Of a stretch of 64,000 bases of DNA, positions 12,474-24,775 are shown in pieces. The stretch is taken from positions 144,307,283 to 144,371,282 of the forward strand of contig CM061921.1 in NCBI GenBank assembly GCA_031002005.1, read 5' to 3'. The position numbers and the translations under genes are program-made. The stretch is from Vandiemenella viatica (taxonomy: Eukaryota > Arthropoda > Insecta > Orthoptera > Morabidae). The notes beneath the pieces were generated by a model. That model was not told the origin of the DNA, searched no databases, and worked only from the letters and a program-made list of their open reading frames with translations. The number at the start of each line of letters is the position of its first letter. Positions within the stretch are counted from its first letter, which is position 1.

Positions 12474-12642
12474 AACACTCATTGAATCCATGGTCTGTTC
12501 CCTATTCGTGCCAGAATAAGACCAATAAAAAAAATTAATACCCGGAACGAATGTCTAATTCTTCTACTTTGTTACATGTATAAAATATCTACCCGTGAAC
12601 CCCCAACGGAGTAATAATATTACAATCAATGGTACAAAAGTT

Positions 12643-13001
12643 GGGTAATATCAAGATGGGGATACCGCTGCTGCCTCCTGTAGTAAACACACAGATTGCG
12701 TGGTATATATGACATCATTGTGACGTATTCAGTCTGCACGTACCAACACAGTAACAGCTATAGATATGATCTGTAAATTGGATATCTGTAATATCGTGAG
12801 TTATGGTTACGTTTCACTTTGGTCCAGGCTGCATTACGACCGAAACGCATATTTATAAAATATGATTTCGTCAATCATCATTTGTGTTTATGTTGTAATG
12901 CAGCCTGGATCAAACTTTACGATGATGTCATATATACCACGTAATCTGTGTGTTTACTATGTGAGGCCGCAGCGGTATCCCCATCTTAATATTACCCCAA
13001 A
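12643..13001. mobile_element. Foldback (long inverted repeat) element
   Basis: The left arm 12643-12737 and right arm (to 13001) are inverted copies sharing AAGATGGGGATACCGCTG and AGTAAACACACAGATT blocks. A second inner inverted pair is centred near 12862: GGTCCAGGCTGCATTACG at 12821 and its complement at about 12895. No transposase is present. The target duplication is not clear. The inner motif also occurs in the 42.1-42.7 kb tandem repeat. Confidence 0.75.
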
Positions 13002-13976
13002 CGTTTACCTTACTTCACCAGACCAAACATTTTTCAAAAGTTCACGATGATTTTGCAAACAATTAAAACGAAAAAAAAGTTTTATCAGTTTGTATGCCTT
13101 TATCGAATAAAATAAACATTCAAACCAAGGAACGATTCCGATATTAATTTTGGTAAGAAATAATTCAGGCTAGAAGTGGTGTATTCCGCGTACTACTGAT
13201 TTGAACCAAAATTGCATCTCGGAAACCCTTATTTTTTCCTTACAAAATACGACGTATCTTGTTATATGTCTTCACGGATGTTAGTTTCAAGTGTAGGAGA
13301 GTGGCCCTACTTTAAACAATTAAAATTGTCAGATCTAGTTGATACTACGTCAGTTTTATGCTCCGGCTACTGAAGTTGTCAAGTTACTTGGATTACATAC
13401 AGTTGTGTTCAACGATTGTTCACAGTTTATTCTAATTTTCTGTTGGCTGACCTGATTCCGGATACCGGCAAACCAGCTTCCGTTGTTATTCTAGTCTCCT
13501 GAGCGCACTTCTGTACAGAGCTACGATTCCCGTTGTCAACGTAGACGTGCTTTGCCCAGTTACACAGAGCACAGGTCTTCGGTTTACACATTATAAATTA
13601 TTACCGTATGATATCCATGAACAGACACATAAGATGCATTATAATTAACAATTTCCATTTTAAAAAGCACTACGCAATTTTCTTAAACGTGACCCCGAGA
13701 TACATCCTCTCCCCCCACCCCACCCTCATTCTCTTCCTCGAAATGTCACCAAATATATCTACATACTTTCACCGTTGCATTTGAAAACCAGATTAATAAC
13801 TAACTCATCGTATACCCATTTCAACATACGAGAAGTACGTCACCGATTTCACCGTTTGAATGTCTGAACTTCAATCCTACTGAATATTCATTATCTCATT
13901 GGCAGAATTAAGAAAAACGTCATTAACGAAAAAGAATTTAGCTGCATTCCGTAGATTTTATCGTCACCAATCCAAT

Positions 13977-14013
<37 letters not shown>

Positions 14014-14349
14014 GAATCTCCACATATTCCATGTTTCCCTTGCAGATGTCAAAAATAACAGGAACATCCTTCCTCTGAGGGGTACGATCGAATACCACTT
14101 CCTGTCTCGTAACAAACTGTTGACACCTCGAATATTATGATTACGCCAGCTATTAGTAGAGAAGAAGTTTTCTTCAAGAATCGACGCGAATTGTTCTAGT
14201 CAATGAAGCGCATTGCTGATTTTGCACTTCCATGTATCCCTGTAATAAAGACTATTAATCCATAGGATGATTTATAAACTTACTATGGATCGTTCTAAGT
14301 TTTAAAGTGTAAAAAGCGGTGCAGAATTCTAGCAAAACTATTTATTAAT
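13002..14349. other. AT-rich sequence with a 32-bp T run
   Basis: A poly-T tract lies at about 13979-14011. No element attached to this tract was identified. No coding region supported. Confidence 0.4.
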
Positions 14350-14603
14350 TTACTGTTTTTTGTTTTACTTCGGGCATTACTTCACCTAGTCGACGTGGAG
14401 GTCATTAGAGGTGGGAAAGGACTGTGTCAAGGAACGGGAATGAATTTGGTCATGGCCTTTTGAAGGAACCATCTAGTCATTCGCCAAGAGTGATTTCGGG
14501 AAATCATGGAAAACCCAAATCTTGATGGCCGGACGAGGATTTGAACACACATCCTCCCGAATGCGAGGCCATAACGCTATCCGTTACACCACCACGCTCG
14601 GTA
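14350..14603 (-). repeat. SINE-1 copy (1a)
   Basis: Reverse-strand near full-length copy with T-rich tail at left and ACCACCACGCTCGGTA head end at right. Moderately diverged. Confidence 0.87.
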
Positions 14604-15715
14604 CAAATGTGTTAAAGTTGTATGGAAAATAAAAGCTACGTGAATATTGGAGTGCCGGAATATTTATGAACAGTGGCCGTCTAAGACAATGAATATATTT
14701 GGACAAAAAGAAAAAGAAATGAAAAAAGAGGATTATTATGGCGAGAGAGTGTGCTAGAATAGAGAGCATGTGTTGGTATAAAAACGGAACGTAGAAGTCT
14801 GTTATTCTGTAGTGTAATGTAAACAAGTGTATTCTATACCAATTGTTTAATAATAAAATTGCTTTCGAGTGTTTTCAAATGATCATGTAGTGATATATGT
14901 ATTACAGTATTTTGTTCTGAGCTGTGAAATAACATAATGTGCCGACTTCTATAGCTAATACTTCAGCTTCACGACGGGCATATTATACATCAAGAAGAGC
15001 TATAGTAAACTGCTCATACCAGCAAAAATAAAGCAGGTACACTTGAAGGCATATTTGAATTTTGAGGGGAATGACTGCATACAAAAAAAACTCTATTTTA
15101 AACTATGACTTAATGTACCCGTCCTCTCAATAAATGAAACAATTGTCATAGGGGTGGGTTGATCTGATGAATCTGTTCATTTTAATGCGCGCTATAAATT
15201 ACAAAGATACATTATTAGCTTCCATTCAGCAAACACTGTCACAAACGAATTCATTATACAGCCGGAGAGAGATACAGGAGGACATAAATGCTTATCTACA
15301 AGGTGGTAAATTGGGGTGTATGACTAAAATGCTTGTTGAAATTGGGAAAGTAAAATCATTGGTTCATTTGAGAAAAAAAAATAATAATTCCTCAATACGT
15401 CAGATATGAGGCACTGTGTAAGACGTATCCATTAACTTGACTCAACTGTACTTAAATGGTTTATTGAGACAGCACGTGATAAATGTTTAGATAGTGAGGT
15501 TTCTTTCATTTAATACATACTGAAAGTTCTGCCATTCGACTGACGTATAGACAGATACAGCATACTGAATTGTATAATCTAGCATTCATACCTTTATCTA
15601 TTACAGTCCTTGGAAGATATTGCTTCTTCGTGCTGCTATACCATAATATTTAATTTAATAATCAAGTAGAATTTTGATATTTGAAAATAGTGCAGCATAA
15701 CACAGCCCGTCCCGA
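14604..15715. other. AT-rich sequence, one unexplained 80-codon frame
   Basis: A plus-strand frame at 15167-15409 starts with MNLFILMRAINYKDTLLASI. It is lysine- and glutamine-rich and has no domain I recognise. Nothing nearby supports it as a gene. Confidence 0.35.
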
Positions 15716-15716
15716 T

Positions 15717-16094
15717 AGTGAGAGTCCATTAACTACGTGGCTCGTTCTGGGGGGGGGGGAGGAAGCTACGCTGTGATACGTGGGGGAGAGGGGGTGTTCC
15801 GAGCCAAGCCACTTAGCTTTTCATTCATATTTGTCACAGTTAAATGAGATACAGAACACACAACGCACATAACAGTCTGTGAATATTTATTCCCGTCATT
15901 TAATTATTTCCGTTATGTAATTTACGATAGTCTGACAAGAGAAAACAGTACAAAATTTCTTTTGGAATTGATATAGAAAGAAGCTGCGTTCCAAAAGGCG
16001 GGGGGGGGGGGGTTGAGGCAAAAGCCAAGTCGGGCTACGTGGGGGGAAGGGGGGTTCATAGGAGGCCAAAATGGAACTACGTGGTTTATGGGCG
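15717..16094 (+). mobile_element. G-rich TIR element, copy 1 (non-autonomous)
   Basis: Same family as 20672-21062. The left end contains GTCCATTAACTACGTGG and the right end its complement-like CTACGTGGTTTATGGGC. The sub-terminal zones hold runs of G (11-14 nt) and ACGTGGGGG blocks. There is no coding capacity. The inverted ends and the three copies in the window define it as a class II-like non-autonomous element of uncertain superfamily. Confidence 0.75.
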
Positions 16095-16461
16095 CTTCGT
16101 TACGGGCAGGATAGGAGAGAAGTGGTTCACAATTCCTAATCAGCAAAGCCCTGGGTTACATCCCAAACCTCTTCACAGTGCGTATGGAATGAGGGCATGG
16201 GTTAAGCCTGGCTACCCCTAGCACCGGGTCTCACCCTCTCCCTTCTTCATCTCTCATTACAAACAACACACTATACCAAACAAACACACACTATCACAGT
16301 CATCAACACCTATATCACTTGGTAGGCAACGGGTAAGCACCCAAGTTCATCTTCCCAAGAGAGTTCCCATGATATTACCTCCTATGCACGGAATCGGATA
16401 TGGCATCATAAGATGAAGAGATTCGACAGTGAAATCCCTGGCCTTCATACTCTCTCTAAGG

Positions 16462-16679
16462 TAGGGGTGGCCAACCCAAATGATCTAGCGGGCCACTTTG
16501 GAAGTGCATCATAACGCCGCGGGCCGCATATAAAACTATATGTCCCCACTAGATACATTGTTTTGGAGTGAAACATGAGTTATTATTGTGTTTACTATTA
16601 TTCTTACATTTTCTAAAAGTGTGATGATTCTCGCGGGCCAGAAAAATGGTCAAGGCGGGCCGCGGGTTGGCCACCCCTG
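16462..16679. mobile_element. hAT-type MITE with 8-bp target-site duplication
   Basis: A 218-bp element with terminal inverted repeats AGGGGTGGCCAACCC at left and GGTTGGCCACCCCTG at right. It is flanked by exact CTCTAAGG at 16454-16461 and 16680-16687. The 8-bp duplication and CAGGGG-type ends fit hAT transposition. GC-rich terminal segments surround an AT-rich core, with no coding capacity. The left end has lost the canonical C (T instead). Confidence 0.92.
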
Positions 16680-16694
16680 CTCTAAGGCATAAAG

Positions 16695-17867
16695 TACCAT
16701 GGAACTGTCGCGTTTTCTTCTGACTTCAACAATGGATAATGAGAGAAGAACTAATAGATATGATGATCAACAAAATTTCAAACAACGTCTCCTGCCAAAT
16801 ATTCTTGAAAAACTAATGCCACCGACCTCTCAATAAAACATTACACAAGTTCGCAAGACGAGGGGAGGTTCTCTTGATGAAAGAGATATTACATCGATAA
16901 GCATAATTGCTATTAAAACTGACTGCTGATACACGCACGAGGCATCGGAACTTTAAGACTGACCACTCAATCACTCACATTTCTACGTACGTCTTTCTTT
17001 CATCATTGCTTGCATGTCTCCGCGCCCGTACAAATGACGTCTCTATTTGCGTTCGTGTCGAATGTTGGAAGATGGGCGAACTCCACAGAGAAAGCCTCTT
17101 ACAGAAACGCTTTGCCTCTGTCTATGATAGTCCAGATCTGTTATTCCTCTGTTTCACTGTCAACACGTGTGCTTGAGCCAAGACTTACTTCCCTTCCATT
17201 CTTCAGAATAGTCAACAACAAGCACAATAGTGGAGAGCTACATAAATGTCGCAATGTTGCCGTAAAAATTGCTGTATTATTTAATAGGGCGTAACAGGAC
17301 TTCCTCAAACATGGAACTGAAAAGGAAATTCTATGGAGCTTTCGCAACCAAAAAAGTGCATATGAAAAGATAAGGACATAATCATCAAACACAGCAAATA
17401 ATTACGTATTACTGGATACTGAGATATATTCTAATGGATAATTATGAGGCATGGAACTATATACGATGGAAGAATAGTTATAAAATTAAGTCTTTTTTAT
17501 TACATTCCTACTTTCGTCACATCCAATGGAAAAATGAGATTTACAGCAAATTAATTTCAAACTGACTTAAATCTGAGGTCACATTTACTGATTTATGATA
17601 CAGTAAAGAACCTTTAGATAATGTTAACTGAACCCAAATACCCAAAAAGTCTTTATAAAAAGGGTTTATTATTCTCATAATTTGCATTTCGGTAAGTTCC
17701 AGTGGTTGAAATTTTAGACTTTCATGTGCGTCGGAATAAAAGTGCATATAGATTAGATTTACATCCATTTATGTAGCGGTACACCGAAATACGAACCTGT
17801 CCAGCATAATGCTCCATTCCCAATTTTTCATTAAACATGCTATTCAATTATCTAAAAATGTATAACT
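16695..17867. other. No recognised element
   Basis: Open frames at 16907-17294 overlap each other in two phases and carry no recognisable domains. The remainder is AT-rich. Confidence 0.4.
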
Positions 17868-18092
17868 TTTCTTTTTATTTATGGCTTTACGCCTCTCCGA
17901 CGTTGAGGTCATTAGAGGTGGGATGGGATTGGCGACAAGGAACGGGAAGGAATTCGGCCAAGACCTATTGAAGCAAGCATCCCGGCATTAACCTGGAGTG
18001 ATCTGGGGAAACCATGGAAAACCCAAATCTGGATGACCGGACGTGTATTCGAACCCGCGTCGTCCCAAATGCGAAGCAAGAGCGCTCGGTAA
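17868..18092 (-). repeat. SINE-1 copy (1a), head deleted internally
   Basis: Reverse-strand copy. The body is well conserved, but part of the tRNA-like head between the B box and the terminal GCTCGGTA is missing. Confidence 0.85.
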
Positions 18093-18263
18093 GAATGTAT
18101 AAACACATTCGTTTCACAAGCTGTAATTTTCAAGAATAGTCAAAATGTATTTGTTTCATGACGGTGACTAGCCTACTGAGAATAGTGTTCGATTCCTATT
18201 GGAAGCTTACATACTTTCATCACTTATATGAAGTGTAACCGCTCTGGATGTAACACGAATCGT

Positions 18264-18488
18264 TTCTTTTTTTCTCACGGTTTTACTTCTCGTCGAGGTC
18301 GACGTCATTAGAGGCGGGAAAGGACTGGGAGCAAGGAACGGGAGAAAATTCTGCCATGGCCTTCAGTAGAAATCATACCGGCATTCACCTGCAGTGATTT
18401 AGTGAAACCATGTAACACCGCGAGGATTCGAACCTGCGTACTCCCGAATGTTAGGCAGATTGTTACCACTCACACACGATCGGTAACA
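18264..18488 (-). repeat. SINE-1 copy (1a), diverged
   Basis: Reverse-strand copy with a deletion in the segment between AACCATG and the B box. The T-rich tail is at left. It lies only about 170 bp from the previous copy in the same orientation. Confidence 0.8.
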
Positions 18489-18952
18489 CTAATTAAATCC
18501 ATGGTCTGTTACCTATTCGTACCATGCAAAAAGATTAAGGAAAACATAATTAACACACAGAAGGAATGATATAAACTTTGGGAAGATTGTGCGGATGGTG
18601 ATTGGCAATGTTGAATATTACATGAGAACGCATTGAAAATACTGTCCAACAATGAAAATGTTTTGGCTAAAAAATAGTTTAGTCTTATGTCTTTCCGCCA
18701 GCTGAATTCAAAAATGATCCTAATAATGACCGATTAGCTCTTGCTTTGGAGATAACGAATCTATATTTTTAATGTAGGGGAAATTATATTTTTGGGAATT
18801 GACAAAACCTGTGTCAAATGACAAAACTAAATTCTCCAGATGTTTTTATGTTATAAACATTAAAATTTTCGCTCTGACTGTGAGTTTCATAGATTTTCTA
18901 TCGTAATTTCTGGCTTTTTTGTGCTTTTAAAGTGTAAATTTGTTAATTAAAA

Positions 18953-20110
18953 ATGCCACGAAAATGTATAAACTTAGTCAGTACTTTTTGTTAGATTTGC
19001 GATGAAATAACATTTCCATCACAAAAGTACAGTTTGAAGCCTTTTGTTAAGACTGCCTGTACAAATATTTTGGGACGAAAGTAGGGGACCAGGAAAAGTC
19101 TTCGGTTCCACATATACGTTGCAAGTCTTGTTCAGCTATACTACGAGAATGGAAAGAAAAAAAACGAACTATGGCTTTTGCTGTGTCTATGGTTTGGCGG
19201 GAACCTACAAATCATTAAAATGACTGCTATTTCTGTTTGATTTCACTTATAACGGCAGTATTGTCAGCGAAGAAAAAAGGAACAGTCCAGTACCAGAGTC
19301 TTCGATTTGCTATTCGACCTATTCCACATTCAGATAGTTTATTTGTTCAAACTCCACCAACACATTATGAGCTTGAACTAGAAAATGAAGACAGTGTGGA
19401 AGAAGACGAGCCCAACAAGTATTGCACATCCCATAACACTGAATTTGAGGTAAATGATAATCAACCCCACAAACTGAGTCAAGCGGAATTAACTGGTCTC
19501 ATACTAGACCTTGAGATGGCAGAATTCCTAGGGTTAAGACTGCAGCAATGGAATCTTCTCCAGCGCGATGTCAGAGTATCACCTTACAGACAACGTCAGA
19601 AGAATCTGCTTCCTTCTTTTTGAGATGGAACACAGCCTTGTTGCTTGCTGTGATGCTAATGGCTTGATGAAATGTTTGAATTTCAACCATGATACAATTG
19701 AATGGAGGCTAGTCATAGCTTAGTTTGAGAGCTGAATTACTTTACAATGGCAATCGTCCTCCTTCTATTCCTGTTGGTCATGCACTTAACATGAAGATGA
19801 CTTATGCTATCATGACAGCCCTCCCAGACTCAGCACAATTGGAAAGTCTGAGGTAATGTAAAAGTCATCGTGCTATTCATAGAAATGCAGCTGGAATACA
19901 CGAAATACTGCTGCTTTTTATGTATGTGATACAGTTGGGATAGGAAATCACAGACTGGGCTGCAAGTAATCTCAATTCTAGTAAGAAAATGTCATTGGTG
20001 AGCCTCTCGTGAATCCAAAAGATGTTCTCCTTCCACTGGTACCCATAAAGCCTGGTTTGATGAAAAGTTTCTGAAAGATATGAACCAAGAAGAACAGATC
20101 TTAGTACGTA
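18953..20110 (+). pseudogene. Broken transposon-derived gene (multi-copy insect protein type)
   Basis: Starting at MPRKCINLVST near 18953, plus-strand frames joined across stops read like a family of multi-copy insect proteins of presumed transposon origin. Recognisable pieces are AFAVSMVWREPTNH near 19175 and RFAIRPIPHSDSL at about 19300. HKLSQAELTGLILDLEM and LGLRLQQWNLL follow near 19460-19560. Later come an EMEHSLVACCDANGLMKCL-like piece near 19625 and VNPKDVLLPL near 20015. The longest uninterrupted part is 128 codons (19237-19623). Several frameshifts and stops show it is dead. The family identification rests on remembered resemblance and its biochemical role is unknown to me. Confidence 0.65.
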
Positions 20111-20145
20111 AGAAACAAATTAAAATAACTTAGTCAACAACACAA

Positions 20146-20200
20146 AGGTTGTTTGGATCCTCCCGAAAGAGACATACTAAGCTAATGTGTCCATCAGGAT
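20146..20200 (-). repeat. Rep-3 short fragment
   Basis: Contains the TTGGATCCTCCCGAAAG and GACATACTAAGC block shared with 6055-6100. Isolated within the trailing part of the broken transposon gene. Confidence 0.5.
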
Positions 20201-20671
20201 ATTTCTGTAACGGAACAAATATAGTAGAGCTGTTGGAATGAAGCAATGCTTGCGAATTACTGCTGGACTATGTGTAAGGATGATCCGTAATTCACAAGAG
20301 GCAAACAAAAAGACAAAGATGTCATGAAACCGTCACACGATTCTCTTCAAATCTATCCACCTGCCAGGTATTCTTCAACCAATTTAGAATGTAAATGTCA
20401 TTAAAAAATAATCAAATGGATTTCAGTTCTGTTAGCATATGTTATTAAAATGTACTGTTTCTTCTTAATCCGTTAAAATACTTTCACCTATCGTATTTCA
20501 CAGAAACTAGAGATAATAAAAAAAAATCTTTGACATGTTCGTTTTTCCCAGTTACAAATTAGTAACATTTGATTCATGAAGTGAAAGAAACAATGAAAAA
20601 ATTTGTTTCTGTTGGACAGAAAAAATTATTTATCAAACAATGCAGGTACCTCTGGTCAGTATTGGTACGCA

Positions 20672-21062
20672 GGGAGAGGGTCCATAAACTACGTGGCCTG
20701 GTCTAGGGGGGTGGGGGAGGGGTTGGGTAGAGAGCTAAGGTAGGTACTTGGGGGAAAAGGGGGGGGGTTCCGAGCCAAGCTATGCAGCTTTACATTCATA
20801 ATATTTTTCACACTTAAAATAAGGTACAGAACTCACAAAAGCACGTGAATATTTATTTCCATCATTTAATTATCTGCGTAAGTAATTTACGATATTCTGA
20901 CAAGAGAAAACAGTATAAAATATCATCTGGTATCAATATGGAAAAACCTACGTGCTACGTGGAAAAAGGGGGGGGGGGTTGAAGTTAAGGCACGTCAGAC
21001 TAAGTAGGGGGAGGGGGTTCACAGGACGCCAAAATGGAGCTACGTGGTTTATGGACGTTCCC
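20672..21062 (+). mobile_element. G-rich TIR element, copy 2, complete
   Basis: The ends are inverted: left GGGTCCATAAACTACGTGG, right CTACGTGGTTTATGGACG. A 3-bp direct repeat GCA flanks it (20669-20671 and 21063-21065). The interior resembles 15717-16094 throughout, including the TTTACGATA.TCTGACAAGAG block and two G runs. No coding capacity. Confidence 0.82.
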
Positions 21063-21593
21063 GCAGCATTATTTCCTCTGTTTCTCACACGGTTTCCCTA
21101 GATCTGAAACCTTCGAAGTGGTATCCACAAATAATCTACCGCATCCAATGAAGTTTGAATCTTCTAACTCTTTTTCCTTGTATTTTTCGATGAAGATAGG
21201 TTGCTACGTGCTTCCAAGGATCACTACATATTCTTTCGGTTGAGGACATATGGAAATGAAATATTACCCTTCTGCGTCCGACACGGCAGCAGGAAGAAGT
21301 TTCGCTTTATACAATTAAAAACTGCACTATCAAGATATCTAGAAAAATAAGGCAATTACACGAACGGGTGAGCAAATAAATTGCGCGTAGTTAATACCAA
21401 TTATGAATTGTTGTTTTAATATATCATAGACTACATCATTACTACAGGCCTCGTGCAGTTGTGACGCTCTACAAGAAACCGGATATTCTGGCGCTGGTCA
21501 GGGTGTTCCTTCTCAAGTAAAACACAAATGTGGGAGTCTTCACTGACGACGATGTACCACGGCGGTGTTACGCAATGAAATACAGCCATGTAA
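21063..21593. other. No recognised element
   Basis: Short frames only. Apart from the TIR element that ends at 21062, no repeat blocks were seen. Confidence 0.4.
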
Positions 21594-21706
21594 AGGCGCG
21601 TTCCCACGGCGCGAGTTGGGCAGTCCGCGCCTTTCATCTTTTACCGCCTGGCGGTGGGTCGAGGCGCGCCGTCCCTGCTATTATATGCGGCAAAGATGAA
21701 AGGCTT
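21594..21706 (-). mobile_element. Harbinger-like MITE, partial copy
   Basis: Inverse-orientation relative of the MITE at 45235-45346. Shared blocks are AAGGCGCGTTCCCACGGCGC, AGGCGCGCCGTCCCTGCTA-like sequence and TATGCGGCAAAGAT. TAA precedes the left end, matching a TTA target. The right end is not clean. Confidence 0.65.
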
Positions 21707-22147
21707 CTCCTACCACGCGCCAAAATGTTGCAAAATGTATATCGGCTCTGGACGTCAGAAAGTTTAGATGTCACTTTCTTCACAGGGCGATCGACCATAT
21801 TTGGCTCCTTCTTGTAGTCTTTAAGCGAAGTGCCTCCTTCTGTCCACCGCATCTGATGCATTAATACGTCAAGATCAGCGACGCTGCTATTCAAAACGAT
21901 ACTTCGAACTGACTAACCGACTTAACAAGCCTATAAAATTTCACCTTTCAGACTTGTAGAAAATTTATCTGTGAGGCATATCCCACTTCTCAGGACTCAA
22001 GAACAGCCAACTCAAAACGGTCAGTGACAATACTGCTGTTACAAAATGAACATCAACTGAAATAATGACGGTCAAACGTGGTGACAGCTAAGTTTTTAAG
22101 ACGTCTTATGATCTGGATTCTATAGTTCAGTTCGGTTAATTCCTTTT

Positions 22148-22363
22148 GACCGAGTCCTGTATGTAACCGGTAATGCTCGGACCTCGCATTCTTGAGAACG
22201 CGGGATCAAATCCCCGTCGGGGCATCTAGATTTGGGTTTCCCAAGGCTTCCCCAAATCAGTCCAGGCGAATGCCGGGATGCTTCATTCAAAAGGCCATGG
22301 CCCCCAGTCCCAACCTATCGCTAATGATCTCGACGAGGCGTAAAGCGACAAGTAAAAAAACAA
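22148..22363 (+). repeat. SINE-1 copy (1a)
   Basis: Plus-strand copy with altered A box and B box (GGATCAAATCC), body partly deleted near the CCATGGCC block. It ends in an A-rich tail only 17 bp before the tail of an oppositely oriented 1b copy. Confidence 0.83.
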
Positions 22364-22380
22364 AAAGTATTTTTCTATTC

Positions 22381-22616
22381 TTTTTTTAACTGTTTAACGT
22401 CTCTTAACAGCGAGGTCTTTAGAGACTAGAAAGGATGGGGGGCAAGGAATGGGAAGGAATTCGGCCATGGCCTTTTAGAAGGAAGCATCCCGGCATTCAC
22501 CTGGAGTGATTTGGGGAAACCATGGAAACCCAAATCTGGATGCCCGGACGGGGATTCGAACCGCCGTCCTCCCGAATGCGAGGCCAGAACGCTAACCGTT
22601 ACACCACCAAGCTCGG
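22381..22616 (-). repeat. SINE-1 copy (1b) with target-site duplication
   Basis: Reverse-strand full-length 1b copy with the TTAACTGTTTAACGTCTCTT 3' end. It is flanked by exact TTTTCTATTC at 22371-22380 and 22617-22626, a 10-bp duplication. Confidence 0.94.
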
Positions 22617-22626
22617 TTTTCTATTC

Positions 22627-23559
22627 CTCTAATTGCGATGATATTCGTAAGGTGTAATAAATGTTTATATCTAATATCTCTAGATGTGTAGGCGTCAACA
22701 AGTCCTGATATTACCTTACGTCATCTGTAAGTTGTCTGTGACAAAATACTGAAAACGCGATAGCCAGGATATTAATGATCAGATACACGAAAAATATATC
22801 GAGTTAATTAGTTTTAGGAGTGTAATGTTATATTTTTCACGTTCATATTTGTGGAGGAAAACTTGGGTCGTTGCAGCATTCACGTAGATGTTTACTGGAA
22901 ATCTTCTGAAAGCCGTAATCAGGGGCGGGTGGCTCGCCAGGTCCTCTAGAGCGATAAAGTATGGTACCCGCAGCCGATCGTAAAGCCTCGCGAACAGACG
23001 GGTATAACTACCTGCAAGACAGCCAGTCCTTTGTCCAGGCGGAGGGACCACCATACATGCAGTAAGCTACTAGATTCTCGGGATGCTCCAGCTTTATTTT
23101 GTGTATGGATTTACGACATATCAACTACACCAGATGTTGATATAGCACAATATGCTAACGGTATGACCCTATATTCGACCGGAGGCAATCACATATAGAA
23201 TATTATCCAGCTGCGAAAGGTCTAAACGAACTTAATGAGTGCTGCAGATGCAACAGCGTTAAAATAAACCCAACAACATGCGTCGTGGTTTACTTCATAG
23301 ATGAGATGCTTCTCCTGATTCAACAACTGCATCTAATATAACAGATCCTTAAATTTTACTTTTTAGAAGCCTCTTACTATAATTATGTATTTTAAAGTCA
23401 TCATATGCAAGCTGAATACAGTATTTCTATTCTATTGTATATAACAGTTTCTACCCACCATTGTGGCTGAGTGCGCTGAGGCGCCACACACTGGAGAGGT
23501 ACAACAGTTTGGGCTAGAGCATAGGACCATGCCTACCAGCCGTCCTGACTGCGATTTTT
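22627..23559. other. No clear element
   Basis: The frame at 22779-23054 (reverse, 91 codons) has no recognisable motif. Near 23457-23510 a stretch looks vaguely tRNA-like but lacks a convincing B box. Confidence 0.35.
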
Positions 23560-23830
23560 ACGGTGGCTTCCCACGGCTCGTGGTTTTTTAGGCCACGCCA
23601 TGCAGCCGGAGTGTACGGATCAGCACGCGCCACAGGATAGTCCTCGCCACCTCCCCACCACGTTGCTTAGTGTCGTTTCAGCACCCCGGGAGTTTGATGT
23701 TTACCTACTGGGTGACGGATAGAGGCGCGCCATCCCTGCCAGTAGCGGCGGTTGCCATCCCACGGTCCGCTGTTGATAGCTGGACCCGCGCGGCCGGTAA
23801 ATGCACGGCCCGTGGGAAGCCAGCTTTAGA
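23560..23830. repeat. GC-rich inverted repeat related to the 45.2-kb MITE
   Basis: GGTGGCTTCCCACGGCTCG near 23564 is inverted near 23806 as GGCCCGTGGGAAGCCAGC, followed by TTTA. AGGCGCGCCATCCCTGCCAG at about 23723 matches the block in the MITEs at 21594 and 45235. The boundaries are approximate. Confidence 0.5.
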
Positions 23831-24492
23831 CCATTACTACACATTTCACAAACAAAAAATATACTTATCACATGCTGAATACAGTTACACGTTTAACAGA
23901 CAGATGACAACCCTTCACTTCACCCTTTAGTACATTGTACGACCTGGCGGTGGATGTTACATGCTTGGCGTTAGCAAGGGCAGCTTGCTGCAAAATGATG
24001 GGAAAAGGTGGTGAAGAAGAAGAAGGTTATGTACAAAAGTTGCTTTTAAATTGTAAGTGCAATCTTATTTCTTTTATTTTATAAAAAAAAAATATATAAA
24101 AAAACGAAACTCAGCATTTGCTCCGATAGTCCAAACTTTGAATTAGACAACCTTTCAAATCTGACACGATGTGCACATGTAGTCGACACCGTTTCCAAAA
24201 CCCTGAAATACCATCATGTTCAGAAAACAACATGCGTTGACCAAGGGAGATCGAGAAGAAAGTAGACAGGCTGAGGCCTGGCTCAAGTGGAAGTAATATC
24301 AGACCTAAATGAGATCCAGGGATGCCAACCCAGGTCCCAAGTTCTACATGTCGTCAGCCACTATGGGATACATTAGACTAAGTCCCTTCACAAAAAAAAA
24401 GCGTGTCAGAGAGTGTAACAATTTTCTCTAGCTATATCTGCCGGCTTAACGAGAAGCATGGGATGAATTTCATTATTTACTTATGATATAGT

Positions 24493-24574
24493 ATACGTAA
24501 CTGCAGGCTCCTAAATATGAAGTCATAATACCGACACCATATGAAGAGCCACGGGGAAGAACGATCATAGTCCA
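24493..24574 (+). repeat. Left terminal inverted repeat of the outer element
   Basis: CATATGAAGAGCCACGGGGA and the following bases to 24574 are repeated in inverted form at 38407-38443, with about 3 mismatches in 37 positions. The outer parts (24493-24537 and 38444-38480) are more diverged. With the 12.9-kb internal insertion removed, the two ends would lie only about 1 kb apart. Confidence 0.75.
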
Positions 24575-24775
24575 ACATATCACAATTTCAGAAATTCAAT
24601 TTTATAAGTTCCAGGTCGAATAAATTACTGAAAAATAGGTATACAGATATTTTTTAAGCTTCGTTTATATTAATACATCATTTATTTTATAATCAGCAAT
24701 AAAAAATGACATTAAATGGTTGGAACATGAACAGAAAATTTTCAATACAAGAGGATCTTTGATCGTTTTTGCCAG

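Noticed and set aside
16907..17294. Two overlapping plus-strand frames of 89 and 94 codons
   Set aside because: Different phases of the same DNA, no recognisable domain, no splice or promoter context supporting either.
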